Shown piece after piece: positions 1-11,085 of a stretch of 64,000 bases of DNA. The stretch is from Glandiceps talaboti. Its lineage: Eukaryota > Hemichordata > Enteropneusta > Spengelidae. Each line of letters begins with the position of its first letter. Position 1 is the stretch's first letter. The stretch covers positions 12,592,001 through 12,656,000 of the forward strand of contig NC_135566.1 in the NCBI RefSeq assembly GCF_964340395.1, given 5' to 3'. A model generated the notes under the pieces. It was not told the origin of the DNA, did not search any database, and was given only the letters and a program-made list of their open reading frames with translations. The position numbers and the translations under genes were made by a program.

Positions 1-420
1 GTTTATGTGTGTGTGTGTGTGTGTCTGTCTGTCTGTCTGTCTGTCTACATGTACATGTATCTGTCTGTCTGTCTACATATCTGTCTATGTCTGTCTACAT
101 ACCTGTCTGTCTGTATACATGTATCTGTATGTCTGTCTACATGTCTTTGTCTACATGCATCTTTCTGTCTCTACATGTGTCTGTCTGTCTGTCTGTCAGT
201 CTGTCTGTCTACATACCTATCAATCTGTCTACATATCTGTCTATGTCTGTACATATGCATCTGTATGTCTGTCTGAATGTATGTCTGTCTGTCTGTCTAC
301 ATGTATCTGTTCATATCTACATGTATGTCTATGTGTCTCTCTGTCTGTCTGTATCTTTGTTAGTCTATTTACATATGTTAAAATTTATAGTGCTGTATCT
401 CAAGTATTTTCTTAATACAT
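1..420. repeat. (GTCT)n/(GTCTACAT)n microsatellite
   Basis: Simple-sequence tract that starts as (GT)n, then GTCT repeats with interspersed TACATGTA and TACATATCT blocks. It is open in three frames only because it is low complexity. It lies inside or downstream of the GLT1D1 gene. Confidence 0.95.
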
Positions 421-538
421 GGTGACACCTCAGGATACCCAACATGTCTAGCAATAGGAAGATCGAACTAATTTCTTTCCCGGCAAAAAAACATGTACAT
501 GTACAGTACACACATCACGAACTAAAGATTTCATTCAC

Positions 539-659
539 CTCTAGGACAGCCTGTGGCATTCCTTCACTCAATGAGGAATTAATAAGTGCGTACGATTGGC
601 TGATTGCAGCATGGACATCTGGTTGAGGTAAGGCATGAATCAGATGTACACCTGGTAAA
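539..659 (-). CDS. GLT1D1: GLT1D1 exon 8 (EX7E catalytic motif), last exon inside the window
   Basis: 121 bp. It reads LPGVHLIHALPQPDVHAAIS and then SYALINSSLSEGMPQAVLE. Both glutamates of the retaining GT4 EX7E motif are present, so the copy looks functional. The acceptor is CACTGCAG and the donor GAG|GTGAAT. No further coding exon is visible between here and position 1. Confidence 0.93.
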
Positions 660-3600
660 CTGCAGTGAACAGAAGAAACTACACAGTGAATGATGTGTAA
701 CATATATATTTGATTTGACCAACTAACACCCTACATATACTTCCTCTTTCTATTGACATGTATTTTCATTAGGCCAGATAGTGATAATTGATTTTGTTTT
801 TAACTGGCTCTACCTCATAAATTATGGGGGGGGGGGGGGGGATAAACGACGACAACCCATTTTAAAATGAATGATGCTCGGTATTAAATGATTAGAATAA
901 CTATCTGAAGACAAATATTTGGGAATAACATACTAGTATAAATTAAACTTACTTTTCAACTGTTGATTTCACTTTCTTCGTATACTCTGGATCAAGTTCA
1001 GGTCCAACAATAACTAAATGTACACGGCTCTTTCTGATATGCCATTCTAAAATTCAAAGATATGTTAAAGTATTATGTAAATATCAAAGTAACTTTTGAA
1101 AACTTAAAAATAATTATCAACCATAAAACATCATATCTTTTACAATACATTGACCTCTTGTTTCTATTTACTTAATTGGTGATATGTTCTATTGTCAGAA
1201 CTAGTCTAATTTAGCCTGTTCATTGTGTTTTTGGGTTATATCACTAGCTGTCGTGCTTCAATTAGCCCCCATCACCAAAAGTTTGTCCATGTACAAACCA
1301 TTAAAACTGATTCAGGTAGCCGCATCCCCCTAAAAGTCGTTACCCCTATGTTAAATGGTGTATTCTGACATGTATTTTCTACCTAGTGCTCTACCCACTA
1401 TAGAGATAGCATAGTGCAAATACCATGCTTGCCAACCAGGCTGCCACTGGTATGCTTGGCAGGTTTCTTCCATGCTTCAAAAGTGTTCTACCATCCTTGA
1501 GATGTAGTAATCTTTAAGTGACAAAATCATAATAATACTTTCACATGAAGAGAATTGGCCAATCCTTAATGTCCGTGTGTATGTGTTAAAATAAACATGT
1601 CAGAGTTGTTCCAGTGTTGAAGACATGTATATTATATCCTGACCACTATGCAAACCAATATGCAAATTACCATGTTATTTAAATTATATGTAAATTAATA
1701 TGCTGCCATCCTTGCAATTCATTACATCTACAAACAAACCTGAAAAGGCTTCCACAACGTACAAAGGGTCTTTAACAGGTCGTATCCCAGCCACTAAAAG
1801 GAATATACAGCTACCAGAATCAATATTACACTGCTGATGAAGGTGTTTATGAAAATCAAATGATGAGGGTGATGTGATGACAGCTGTAGTGAAAATACAA
1901 AAAACAAAACAAATGTCAAATATATATCTAAGAGAGCTTTCCGAAATTATAATAAACAAAATGCTTGTATTTTTATTTTGATCATGTTAGCAAAGACATG
2001 CACATATTCACCATTTCTGTACATAAATTGGAGTCTTCACCAAACAAAATGTATGCCGGTTACTGAAGTTTCAGCCATTTCTCAGGTAACCACCACAAGA
2101 GGGTGCACCAGATTTGGCAAATTGAGCTGAGGGCTAAAATTTGTGTCATGGCCACTGGTTGCATGAAGCAATGAATGAAATGTCTGTGAAAGAACTCTGA
2201 ATGTCCATAACAGAGTATTACAGTAGTTGTTAGACATGTTTTGATTACTGGTAGTCACTAATAAAATACTATTTTGGGAATGACAAAAAAATGTGTGGTA
2301 ACTTTAATATAGTGTATGTTGTCTTTTAATGCTACACTACTCTACTATGTATTAATCTGGCCCTCACTTCCTGTCAACAAATGGTTTGTGAACAGCACTC
2401 CTAGTGGCCAAACCATGAAATCTTTTATCTTTTCTATAACTGTACTATGGCATATATTGAATGGACATTGGTCAGTATAGAGTGGTAAATTATTAGCATC
2501 TTCCATTCACTGTTCAACCTACATTGATAACCCCAAACTCCCTCACCTATAGCAATTATCACATGACCTATGTTTGTACTGATAACATGACTAAATGTAA
2601 CTGTTTGCTTGATCTACAAAGCAATAGTCAATTTTTCGGTTCCAAGATGCATTGCGCGAGAGGACGTCGCTTATGTTGTTACATTTAGTCTTGTTTTGTC
2701 TTTATTACATTTGAAATAACATTTTCATCAGGAAATGATGGGAAGATGCATGTTGACCTCTTTAATTATGGGTGATTTTATAGAACAAAGACTGAAAGCC
2801 ATCAATGACAGAGTGGGATTTTACGGGTAAACCCAGGGTACTGTCATGTGACAACCATCCCCCTGAGTAGCGCGTGCAAACCCCTCCGCGCGTACAGAAT
2901 ACATGGCATTGTATGGAGAGACGCGCAATGCATCTTGGAACCGGCAACAGGTCAATAGGTCATGCATGCACTGACTTTGTCATCTGTTACTCTATATCTA
3001 CATGTACTGATAACATTTACTGCATGACAATATTGTATTACTGTACTTTAGACTTTTTGTTTGACTGACAAAGATACTAGATAGTGTGGTTTGGTAAAAT
3101 ACAAGTCGACAGGCTCAATTTGGTAAATAAAAAAGCACTGTTTCACTGACAAAGATTGTTAAAAATAAGGTAAATGGGCCATATTTATGTTGTTTATCAT
3201 CTGGACATGCATGTTTATAAAATTTGTGACATTTTAAACTACAAGAGCCAGACTACATTTAAAAGTTTTTATTTCTGTACCTAAGAACTTACCATGTCGT
3301 TGCTGGTAGAGTTTATCCTTAATATCTGGCTGTAAAGAGTAAAAATAAGCTTTGGATCAAAATTAGCTGAAAAGCTGAAAAAAAATTGCATATTAGTAGG
3401 AAAATCATGTTTTTTACATCCGTTTTCAATCTATATAATGTTGGTGTTTTCCAGTCTTCTTTTTCATGTCATACCTCTACAAGTGTACAAGTGAGATGGT
3501 TGCAATTACTTTGCTCCAAAACCAACTAGTCCCACACCACTGAACAAATCTCACTGCCAACTCGTTCCACTACCAACTCGCATACACAGTGTGCACCTTG

Positions 3601-6600
3601 ACTTTGAAATTTAACTGTACATCGGTGTGCACACAATATTTCAATTAAAAGTTTGTCTATTTCATATTAAATTGCAGCTATTGGATTCCATTCAAAAATG
3701 TAATTTACAACAGCATTTTAAAGTTACCATGACAAGAATATACCACCCAGGTTATGGTTTCATTGCCTTGAAAATTTGGCAATTTAGTCATTGTGGTCTG
3801 GGTTATTTAGCTATACATTTCTGGACCGAAATGTATTGTTACTACCATTTATTAAAAAGACCATTATATACTGGGGGTTCAAAGTTTATGGAAATACCTG
3901 CAAATTTTATTTCCTAGTATGGTGTACCCCTTTAAGCTTGAGTTCAAACTTGGAAACTTAAAATACAAATTTGATACCCAGGATTGCTATACCCCTACAC
4001 ACTGTGTTAACATTTTGAGAGAATCAACCCCACATTTTAAACCCAAATCTTGACAGTATTGATAAGTTTTGGAGTATACTTACCCAAATACTTAGTGCTT
4101 GTTGGTACATGGGTGCACAGTATGTAACTACAAATCTATGCAGAGGTAAAGAAAGAGGTTCAGGAAAGACAACAAAAGACAGACACGTTTAAACTCTGGA
4201 CAATGCTCTTAACGATAACATAGGCACCACTCACACACAACTGGATCATCAGATTGAAAAGTGATAGGCAAACTTGCTATTCTTTTACAGTACAGTAAAG
4301 TATGGTAAGGTACAGTATAGTAGAATAGAGTACAGCATATTGTTTCACATGTACCACTGTGTATGTTGATGCACAGTTAGAAATAAAACCGATATTTTCA
4401 CTGTTGGGTATACAAATGAGATAAATTGTTCTGTCATACTATCGTACTGCATGGTACAGTACACTGTACAGTACAGTACAGTACAGTATGGCATATGGTA
4501 CAGTACAGTACAGTACAGTATGGCATGGTACAGTACAGGACAGTACAGTATGGCATGGTACAGTACAGTACAATACAATACAGTATGGCATATACAGTAC
4601 AGTACAGTATAGTATGGTATGGTATGGTACAGTACAGGACAGTACAGTATGGCATAGTTAAATAAAAATATGGTATGGTATAGTATGGTATGGTACGGCA
4701 CACTGGTGTATGGTGTATAGTACAGCACAGTGCATTATGTGACAGTACAGCACAACACAGCACAGTACAAAGAGGCTATACATTTGACTTGGTGATTTTA
4801 ATGGCAAGCACTGTTTACTTTCCTACTAATAATCAGCATGATTACTTATCTATATTATACAGCACCTCTATAATTGTTTACTTTGCACTTGAAGTTATTA
4901 GACATATGTATATAAAATGTAATGTCCTATAAACAAAACAGGTGAAGGTAATTCCATTTGTACGGCAAAGTGTGGCTGGAAGTAGCATAGAGATTCATTT
5001 AGAGTGTTTCAAAGGCCTAGGAAATATGTACTTTTGTATCTGCACACGAGAGGACAGAATAGATAATTATACACAGTATGCAGTAAAATGTTTTTTGTGT
5101 GTTTTTCTATCAGCATGTCATTTATGGTCAATCAAACAGTTAAATTCATAATTTTTGGTACAAACAAATTTGGTCATGATGTCACTGTTGAGATGTCATG
5201 ATGAGAGCTCTACCAGTTCATTAAAACTGTACTTTTTAACTGATTATGTAATAACCTATTTCAAATAAGTCCTTTGACAAGTAATACTAATTACTCTCAC
5301 GTTTTTTTTTTACCTTGCCTCTTTGACAGCTGCTGTCATGACAACCAGTTTATCTGCATTTTTATAAAATTCATTAACATCTGTTCCTCCTAGCACCATC
5401 CCATATGGTATAGGACAGTCTGAATAACAGAAAGGTGAAAATTATTAACACCCATTACAGAAAAAATTCAAAATTAGTGAAAATCTAAAATAATAAGACG
5501 ATGACTCTGAAATTGACACGTCACACAAAATAAAATAATTCGTATATGAACGCTTAACAAAATAACTGAAAGAATCTATCAACATTCCATCTATCCAAAA
5601 TATCATTGACTAACATTCTTCAGAATTTAGGAACAAGTTGACATGAAACTAAATGGCAAATAAAATGACTGTTTATTCATTCATGATTTCCACTAACAGT
5701 GAAAGAGTGGAGTACGGCATTACAGATTCAGTCAGTCTATTTTACAGTTTTTCAACTTGTCAAAGATATTTCATAATGCTAGAAGCTATAGGAGCACTAT
5801 TTATTGTTAATACCAACATGCCAGTACCAGTATAAAATACAGTAGCCTGTTTATGGCGCTGTAGAGATACATTGTTAGTCAGTCATATATCTCCTATAGC
5901 CCTAATTGTTTCTAGGGAGGTATGACCAGCTAACCAAATATACATATTAAATTATGCTGGTCAGTATTCTATATCCTGCAAATAGCAAACACCTGGTATA
6001 TACTGCAGGAGTAGCATTTCTATTGTACTGGTATGGTGGCCCTACCATACAACTACATTATAAATAACTGTGTTGGGTTTTTTGGGGGGGTCATATTTCA
6101 ACACAGCCTGTGATAAAATTTGCAAATGTTCTCATTCCTACAACATAACAAACATATTAATGTCATTGTCTTCTGGAAAAAAAAGTCAACTTTTATTTTT
6201 AAAGGGGTCCAACGTCATTCTGGGAAATTAAACCCAAAATTTACAAAAATGACTTTATTTCATGGTGTGGCATTCTTTACTAATTATTAAGCCTAAATGT
6301 GGTGAACTTGTCACCTCACCTGATTATACCACCTCTGTGAGTGTGAATGGCTACTTTTTGTACAACAAACTCACCTGTAAGTAGTCTACCAGCTCTGTAA
6401 GCATGTAGGCCTACAACTGCAGTTATATTCTGTTTCTTGATATATTCAATGAACTCATTTCTGTCTTCAAAATCTCCACTATTTGCTAGGTGACATGACA
6501 CACACTCTGATTCAAGGTGACGACTTACACAAGATGACAGGAAATTTAAAAAAAAAAAAAAAAAAAATTCTTGCTGTTAATATTTTGTTTCCATTCTCTT

Positions 6601-6899
6601 TATGGAAATGATAATATTCAGATTCTGTAGTTGTTACTGTGGGCGTTGACTAAATAACTGTGCTCATTTTTGGAAAGCTAATTCACTCAATAGGCTTATA
6701 TATTTGTGTGACTGTCATTTCGAATACTATCGACGTGGTTGCATAACAACAATGCGGAGACATATCGTTTATGAACAAAACAGTCTTTCTCTCTCCAAAA
6801 ATAAACATACCTGATTCTCTCGATTGACGTTTTGTTACCAGTGGCTCTTTGTAACGCAGTCACAAAGAGAAGCTGCATTGGGGTATCATTTGCAGACAT
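539..6899 (-). CDS. GLT1D1: Glycosyltransferase 1 domain-containing protein 1 (GLT1D1), N-terminal ~264 codons, eight exons, 3' end outside window
   Basis: Predicted cytosolic GT-B fold glycosyltransferase of the GT4 type; the physiological acceptor of this family is poorly known. Exons on the minus strand, in transcript order: 6811-6899, 6375-6523, 5314-5419, 4084-4135, 3293-3329, 1740-1883, 953-1046, 539-659. All junctions have GT/AG and matching phases, and the total is 792 bp or 264 codons without a stop. Seen in the translation: an N-terminal LLFVTALQRATGNKTS strand and loop typical of the family start, GLHAYRAGRLL (about residues 65-75), GGTDVNE (90-96), GIRPVKDPLYVVEAF in the donor-binding half, HLVIVGPELDP, and a C-terminal EGMPQAVLE that fits the EX7E motif of GT4 enzymes (E256 and E264). 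From memory the vertebrate protein is about 350 residues, so roughly 80 C-terminal residues should lie left of position 1. The in-frame ATG at 6878 (MQLLF) fits the family start better than the one at 6899. Assignment is from recalled family motifs, not a search. Confidence 0.93.
953..1046 (-). CDS. GLT1D1: GLT1D1 exon 7
   Basis: 94 bp reading (E)WHIRKSRVHLVIVGPELDPE and then YTKKVKSTVE. This is the HLVI(I/V)GPxxDP strand and loop of the family. The acceptor is TTTTAG and the donor GTAAG, with phase 1 in and 2 out. Confidence 0.93.
1740..1883 (-). CDS. GLT1D1: GLT1D1 exon 6 (donor-binding half)
   Basis: 144 bp. It encodes VITSPSSFDFHKHL and then CIFLLVAGIRPVKDPLYVVE-AFS. The 'L-(L/P)-x-G-(I/L)-R-x-V-K-D-P-L' element is typical of GT4 enzymes at the start of the C-terminal Rossmann domain. 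The acceptor is CACTACAG and the donor CAG|GTTTGT. Confidence 0.93.
2633..2951. mobile_element. Fold-back (MITE-like) element in GLT1D1 intron 5
   Basis: The left arm at 2638-2661 (CGGTTCCAAGATGCATTGCGCG) is matched by its reverse complement at about 2924-2945. The arms are 22+ bp and essentially perfect, with about 260 bp between them. There is no coding capacity. The element lies in the intron between exons 5 and 6. Confidence 0.7.
3293..3329 (-). CDS. GLT1D1: GLT1D1 exon 5 (37 bp micro-exon)
   Basis: Reads PDIKDKLYQQRH plus the first base of an Ala codon, and matches the W-P-x-x-x-x-K-x-Y-V-Q linker of the family. The acceptor is TTTACAG and the donor GTAAG. Its phases (0 in, 1 out) are exactly those required by exons 4 and 6. 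Confidence 0.88.
4084..4135 (-). CDS. GLT1D1: GLT1D1 exon 4 (52 bp)
   Basis: A short exon reading (R)FVVTYCAPMYQQALSIW, flanked by CATAG and GTAAGT. It corresponds to the family segment ARF-V-x-F-T-x-S-M-...-A-...-W that follows the GGTDVNE exon. The split Arg codon and the phase-0 end fit exons 3 and 5. Confidence 0.88.
4285..4775. repeat. GTACA/GTATG-type tandem repeat in GLT1D1 intron 3
   Basis: Arrays of ACAGT, GTACAGTACA and TATGGCATGGTACAGTAC units. The unit GTAC is self-complementary, so the tract is rich in overlapping short palindromes. Open frames on both strands are low-complexity artefacts. Confidence 0.9.
5314..5419 (-). CDS. GLT1D1: GLT1D1 exon 3 (GGTDVNE motif)
   Basis: 106 bp. 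It reads CPIPYGMVLGGTDVNEFYKN and then a helix ending in VKEAR. The family signature is (V/P)PFG(I/V)VFGGTDVNE, so this is the strongest single diagnostic exon. The acceptor is ATTCAG and the donor AAG|GTAAAA. Confidence 0.93.
6375..6523 (-). CDS. GLT1D1: GLT1D1 exon 2
   Basis: 149 bp. The acceptor is ...GTGTAAG before TCGTCACC and the donor is ACAG|GTGAGT. The translation contains RHLESECVSCHLANSGDFED and, further on, GLHAYRAGRLLTG, the conserved 'leu-His-Ala-x-Arg-Ala-Gly' segment of the family. An AG 38 bp further in (at 6486) is also a possible acceptor, but it would lose the conserved helix and break the phase with exon 1. Confidence 0.9.
6546..6568. repeat. Poly(A) tract
   Basis: About 20 consecutive A between GLT1D1 exons 1 and 2. 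No element boundary was identified around it. Confidence 0.8.
6811..6899 (-). CDS. GLT1D1: GLT1D1 exon 1 (start codon)
   Basis: Reads MSANDTPMQLLFVTALQRAT and then GNKTSIERI, ending with two bases of a codon before GTATG. The second Met (ATG at 6876-6878) lies directly before the hydrophobic LLFVTAL strand where family members usually start; the first gives a seven-residue extension. The flank at 6900-7060 has noticeably more CpG than the intron sequence around it and probably holds the 5' UTR and promoter. Confidence 0.9.
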
Positions 6900-7060
6900 T
6901 CGGTAACGGACAGAGATGTATTTATACTGTCAGTCCGTGACACCGTATGGGTACTAGTAGCATCTCATAAACTGTGCTGTGGATAAGAACGGCTGATAAA
7001 TGAGGAAGGTCGGCATTTGTGCTATATTTCTCCTAACCGGTTGAGGGCGTACGACAGTCG
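6900..7060 (-). promoter_or_regulatory. Probable GLT1D1 5' UTR/promoter region
   Basis: Immediately upstream of the first GLT1D1 exon, and richer in CpG than the neighbouring introns (for example CCGTATGG, ACCGGTTGAGGGCGTACGACAG). I see no clear TATA box or other defined site, so the assignment rests on position and composition. Confidence 0.45.
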
Positions 7061-7384
7061 AAACTAGAAATCCAGAGAGAAATCATAATATTAAAATGTT
7101 TTTAAATTGTTTAACTTTTGTATTAATTGCTTTAATTAATCAAACATCAGTTAAAAGTTGACATTGGCAGTGAATTTTCTGGTTACTGTTTTTATAATTT
7201 AAAAATGAATCGAAAACAAATGGACAAACGTGAAATACCTACAGTCATTCAAAATAACACGTACGTGTTAGATTACTTTATTGACCAATACGACTATAAA
7301 AAATCGCAAACAAATGTCTTGGTGTTGCTAAAACGATCAATAGCATATGACAAATACAGCATGATACACATATATACAGTACAT

Positions 7385-9125
7385 ACAATACAATAATACA
7401 ATACGATAAAATACTACAATAAGGTAGAAATATATAATAATCACAACTCTTATGATAAAAGGAATTGAACCATTCAGATAGGATATCGATAGTAAAATGA
7501 CGCGGGAGGAGTTTTGCGAAGTGATTGGTCTCGGATAAAAAATATTCTTAAAACGTGTAAGTTTTGGTTCTAAGACATCTGAAACGTTTCCCAGAGGGGA
7601 GTAATTTAAAAAGGCTGTTTGCTGGGAGAGAAGCGTCATCAATTAATATATTTATACATTTACCAGATAAACGTGAATGACACAGTGACTCAATGGAAGG
7701 TAAATTAGCTCCAATGACTTTAGAAGCAGTTTTAACTATGCTTTCAAGGTTTTTCTTTCTTTCTTTGTGGAATTACCATACCACACAATTATAGAGAAGG
7801 TAAGTACACTTTCTACGACTGCTCTATAAAAACGAACCAATATTGTCTGACTTACACCAAACATACGTTGACTGGCTTTGTTGACAATTGCAATAATGTT
7901 TGCTTCCCATTTCATTGAGTTTGAAATAAGTATACCAAGGAATTTAAAACAATCAACCATTTCAACGGATTTACTATCAATTTCCAGTGCAACAGTGGCG
8001 GTCTTATTCTTACGAAAGTCGATGATCATCTCTCGTTTTTGGGTGTTTAGCACTAATTATATGAACTCCAATCCGCCAACTTAGTAACCTCGGCCCTGTA
8101 CCGTGTTTCATCACAGTTTGAAATTAACCCCAGCCACATACAGTGGTGTTGTCAGCAAACTTGATCAACTTTACTGACTCACCATGTGATATACACAATT
8201 GTTTGTGAACAGAGAATACAATAGAGGTGATAAGACACATCCCTGTGGTGCACCTGTGTTTAAAGTTATCGATTCAGACAGTCTGTTACTCAGCTGAACA
8301 TACTGGGGCCTATACAACAGAAAGTCTAAGACCCACAAACATATTGAATTATCAATTTTCAGTGAACAGAGTTTGTCGTATAATCTCTGTGGAATTATCG
8401 TGTTAAAGGCCGAGCTGAAATCTACAAAAATGACCCTTGCATATGTGCATTGTGACTCCAGATGTTGAAGTATAAAGTGAAGGCCTAATGCAACAGCATC
8501 GATCATCAACATACCTATTTGTATGATATGCAAATTAAAATTGGTCGAGTGATGAGTTAGTGACAGACTTAAAATATTTCAGAATTAACCTTTCAAAAAC
8601 TTTCATGAAAACTGATGTTAACGCTACTGGTCTGAAATAATCAAGACAAGAGATTTTACTTTTCTTTGGTACTGGTATAATTTTGGATGTTTTAAACCAC
8701 ACGGGTACTTTGCATTGGCGAAGAGAGTCGTCGAAAATATCGGTAAAAACCGGAGAGAGTTGTTCAGCACAGTTCTTCAGGGTGCGTGGTGATACATTGT
8801 CGTGTCCGGGTGCTTTCTTGCTATTCTGTGCACTAAATAATTTTCTAACCTCTGGTTCCTGAATGCATGCTGAAAGGCGGTGCAGGTAATGTAGAAGAAG
8901 ATTGTGGTGGACGATAAGCGCGGTTTGTGTTCTGTTTATCAATTAAATCTACTGTAGAATTCATTTAATTTATCGAGAAGTGTTGGGTCATCGCTAGTGC
9001 CCGTTTCTGATTTTTTTCTCGTAATCAGTTATTTTCTGGATACTTTGGCAGACGCTATACATGTTGTTAGTTGTGAGTCTGGCCTTATACTTTAACTTTG
9101 CTTTTTTATTGCTTTCTGAATTTCA
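7385..9125 (-). pseudogene. Degenerate 5'-truncated non-LTR retrotransposon, Rex1/CR1-like reverse transcriptase
   Basis: Minus-strand pieces in order: an N-terminal linker at 9117-8945 (KARLTTNNMYSVCQSIQKIT, then a 'TSDDPTLLDKLNEFY' segment, with frame changes and stops); RT fingers at 8942-8535 (APGHDNVSPRTLKNCAEQL, IIPVPKKSKISCLDYFRPVA); palm at 8533-8171 (VIFVDFSSAFNTIIP, GAPQGCVLSPLLYSLF); the catalytic box near 8140-8170, which reads FADN instead of FADD; then MIIDFRKNK, FKFLGILISNS, ILVRFYRAVVESVLTFSI-VWYGN and, near 7500-7560, a RFKN-FYPRPIT-LN-like end. A TATTG-rich tail follows at 7385-7435. The order and motifs are those of CR1-clade elements of the Rex1 group, as I recall them. 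The endonuclease domain is missing and the element cannot be active. Confidence 0.88.
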
Positions 9126-9329
9126 CTTAGTCACAGTATCGTGATGAAAAAACATGGGATATATATCGCATATGCATTTTGTGTATTTGATTTTTGGGAT
9201 AACTAGTGAGTCTCGTCTCGAATATGAACAAAACAAAAGAAAATATTCATCAGGTCGGTAAAGCGTAGCATACTTATTAGAATTATTATTATAGTTATTA
9301 TAATGGTTTGGTCGTGCACAGTTATAATA

Positions 9330-9795
9330 CAAAACAAAACAAAAGAATGTTTAGCTTCGTTGTGTGAGGGCGCGGTGCTCAGCAACCCGTAGTGTATATG
9401 TATATCTGGCGTGTATATATACATCCGATCGGTCGGATAATAATCAAGTAATTGTATTGAGCTTGCGTAAATTTGACCTCCGAAAAGCACGGCACGTTAA
9501 CCGTTCACCAGGCAGTTTACGTCATGTGTAGGTCGTCTGGATTTGCTATTACCTTATTATGAAGAACAGTCATCAGGTAATGTTGTCGTGATTGGAGATT
9601 CTTAGTCAATCAGCCACCTATATACACGCATATCTTCTGGCATGATACGGAGTAATCCAGTAAACGGAAGATCGAGACGTACCGTTATGGTTCGTGCCAT
9701 TCCAAGATCAAGATTTGTCTTTAATATTTTGACAAGTCTCGAAACGCCGATTAATTAATTGATGTGTCAACGACATTCTGTTTGTCAGCCACAAA
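9330..9795 (+). promoter_or_regulatory. CpG-richer candidate promoter/5' UTR of the plus-strand MGN gene
   Basis: CpG-bearing words cluster here (GAGGGCGCGGTG, ATCCGATCGGTCGG, AAGCACGGCACG, GATCGAGACGTACCG, CGAAACGCCG), in contrast to the AT-rich flanks. The region ends at the ATG of a plausible first coding exon. Its role as a promoter is inferred from composition and position. Confidence 0.4.
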
Positions 9796-9820
9796 ATGGG
9801 AAACGCCGCATTTAAAAACG
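9796..9820 (+). CDS. Candidate first coding exon, MGNAAFKN (possible N-myristoylation)
   Basis: An ATG in reasonable context (ACAAAATGG) opens a frame reading MGNAAFKN and then one base before GTAACG. MGN-A-A-F is a good N-myristoylation context (Gly2, small residue at position 6 less certain). The one-base overhang fits the exon at 10067-10113, giving a Val at the junction. The product family is not recognised. The exon is short, so chance is not excluded; the support is its agreement with the next exon and with the CpG-rich stretch upstream. Confidence 0.45.
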
Positions 9821-10066
9821 GTAACGTAAAAACGGTACTGTACTGTTGTAGTCTGTACAATCAAAACCTTTGGGGTTGAACTTCAACGTTCAAGTTCAAA
9901 GTACATCCCAAGATAAGCCAAGTCATATGTACAACGAAGGCCTGAAATACAACCATTAGCAGGACACCAAATATATATTCCATTTATCTTCCTTTCCTCA
10001 AAAATAATACGTTTAAAAATATTGACACTCTTTTAGCCTAACTACATGTATTTGTTTATCCTGCAG

Positions 10067-10113
10067 TGTTTACGAAGTCGACATCTTCTACTTCAAAGCA
10101 ACCCGCATACGAA
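10067..10113 (+). CDS. Candidate second exon, (V)FTKSTSSTSKQPAYE
   Basis: The acceptor is TTTATCCTGCAG and the donor GAA|GTAAGT, both strong. Joined to the ATG exon it reads MGNAAFKNVFTKSTSS and continues to QPAYE, ending in phase 0. The segment is polar and Ser/Thr-rich, like a membrane-anchored cytosolic tail. I could not find the next exon with confidence; it must lie further right. The gene runs head to head with GLT1D1. Confidence 0.5.
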
Positions 10114-10539
10114 GTAAGTCTAACAATTAAACTAACTATATATTGATTTATTGATATGGCAATTTTTGTTTGTATTTTTGTGTAGTGCCATGACATGAGA
10201 AGTATGTGTAACTGTAGTGATTCCAAACCAAGGCAGTAAGTAGCCGTCCACATTCCAAGATAAATGTTTTTTCTATCTTAACTGTGCAACATGACAGAGT
10301 GTGTATTTCTGCTAGGCTACCAAAGGCAAATTATTTTACTTTTGATATAATCTCAGTTCTTTTTATGCATACATGTACAGAGGGCAGTTAGTTTAGGATC
10401 CTATCCTTCTTCTCATAAATTAATTATAATGACACTAAAATATAAAGTCAACAGGAAATAAATAAATAAATGAATAACTATATATATCAAGTAAGATACT
10501 GAGGAGTCATTACACAGTGTATAAAATATAATGTAAGTA

Positions 10540-10860
<321 letters not shown>

Positions 10861-10861
10861 A

Positions 10862-11053
10862 ATTACATACATACATACATACATACATATACATACATAT
10901 ATTAACATGTACATGCATACATACATACATACATACATACATACATACATACATACATACACATACATACATATACATACATACATACATACATACACAC
11001 ATACATACATACATACATACATACATACATACATACATACATACATACATACA

Positions 11054-11085
<32 letters not shown>
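10862..11085. repeat. (ACAT)n tetranucleotide tract
   Basis: About 220 bp of ACAT/CATA repeats with a few interruptions (TATACATACATATATTAACATG and others). Confidence 0.95.

Noticed and set aside
5-425. Three overlapping open frames over the first 420 bases
   Set aside because: They are translations of a GTCT/TACATGTA microsatellite; no start or splice context.
4345-4763. Open frames rich in Tyr/Cys/Ile-Leu on both strands at 4.3-4.8 kb
   Set aside because: Result of the GTACA/GTATG tandem repeat inside a GLT1D1 intron.
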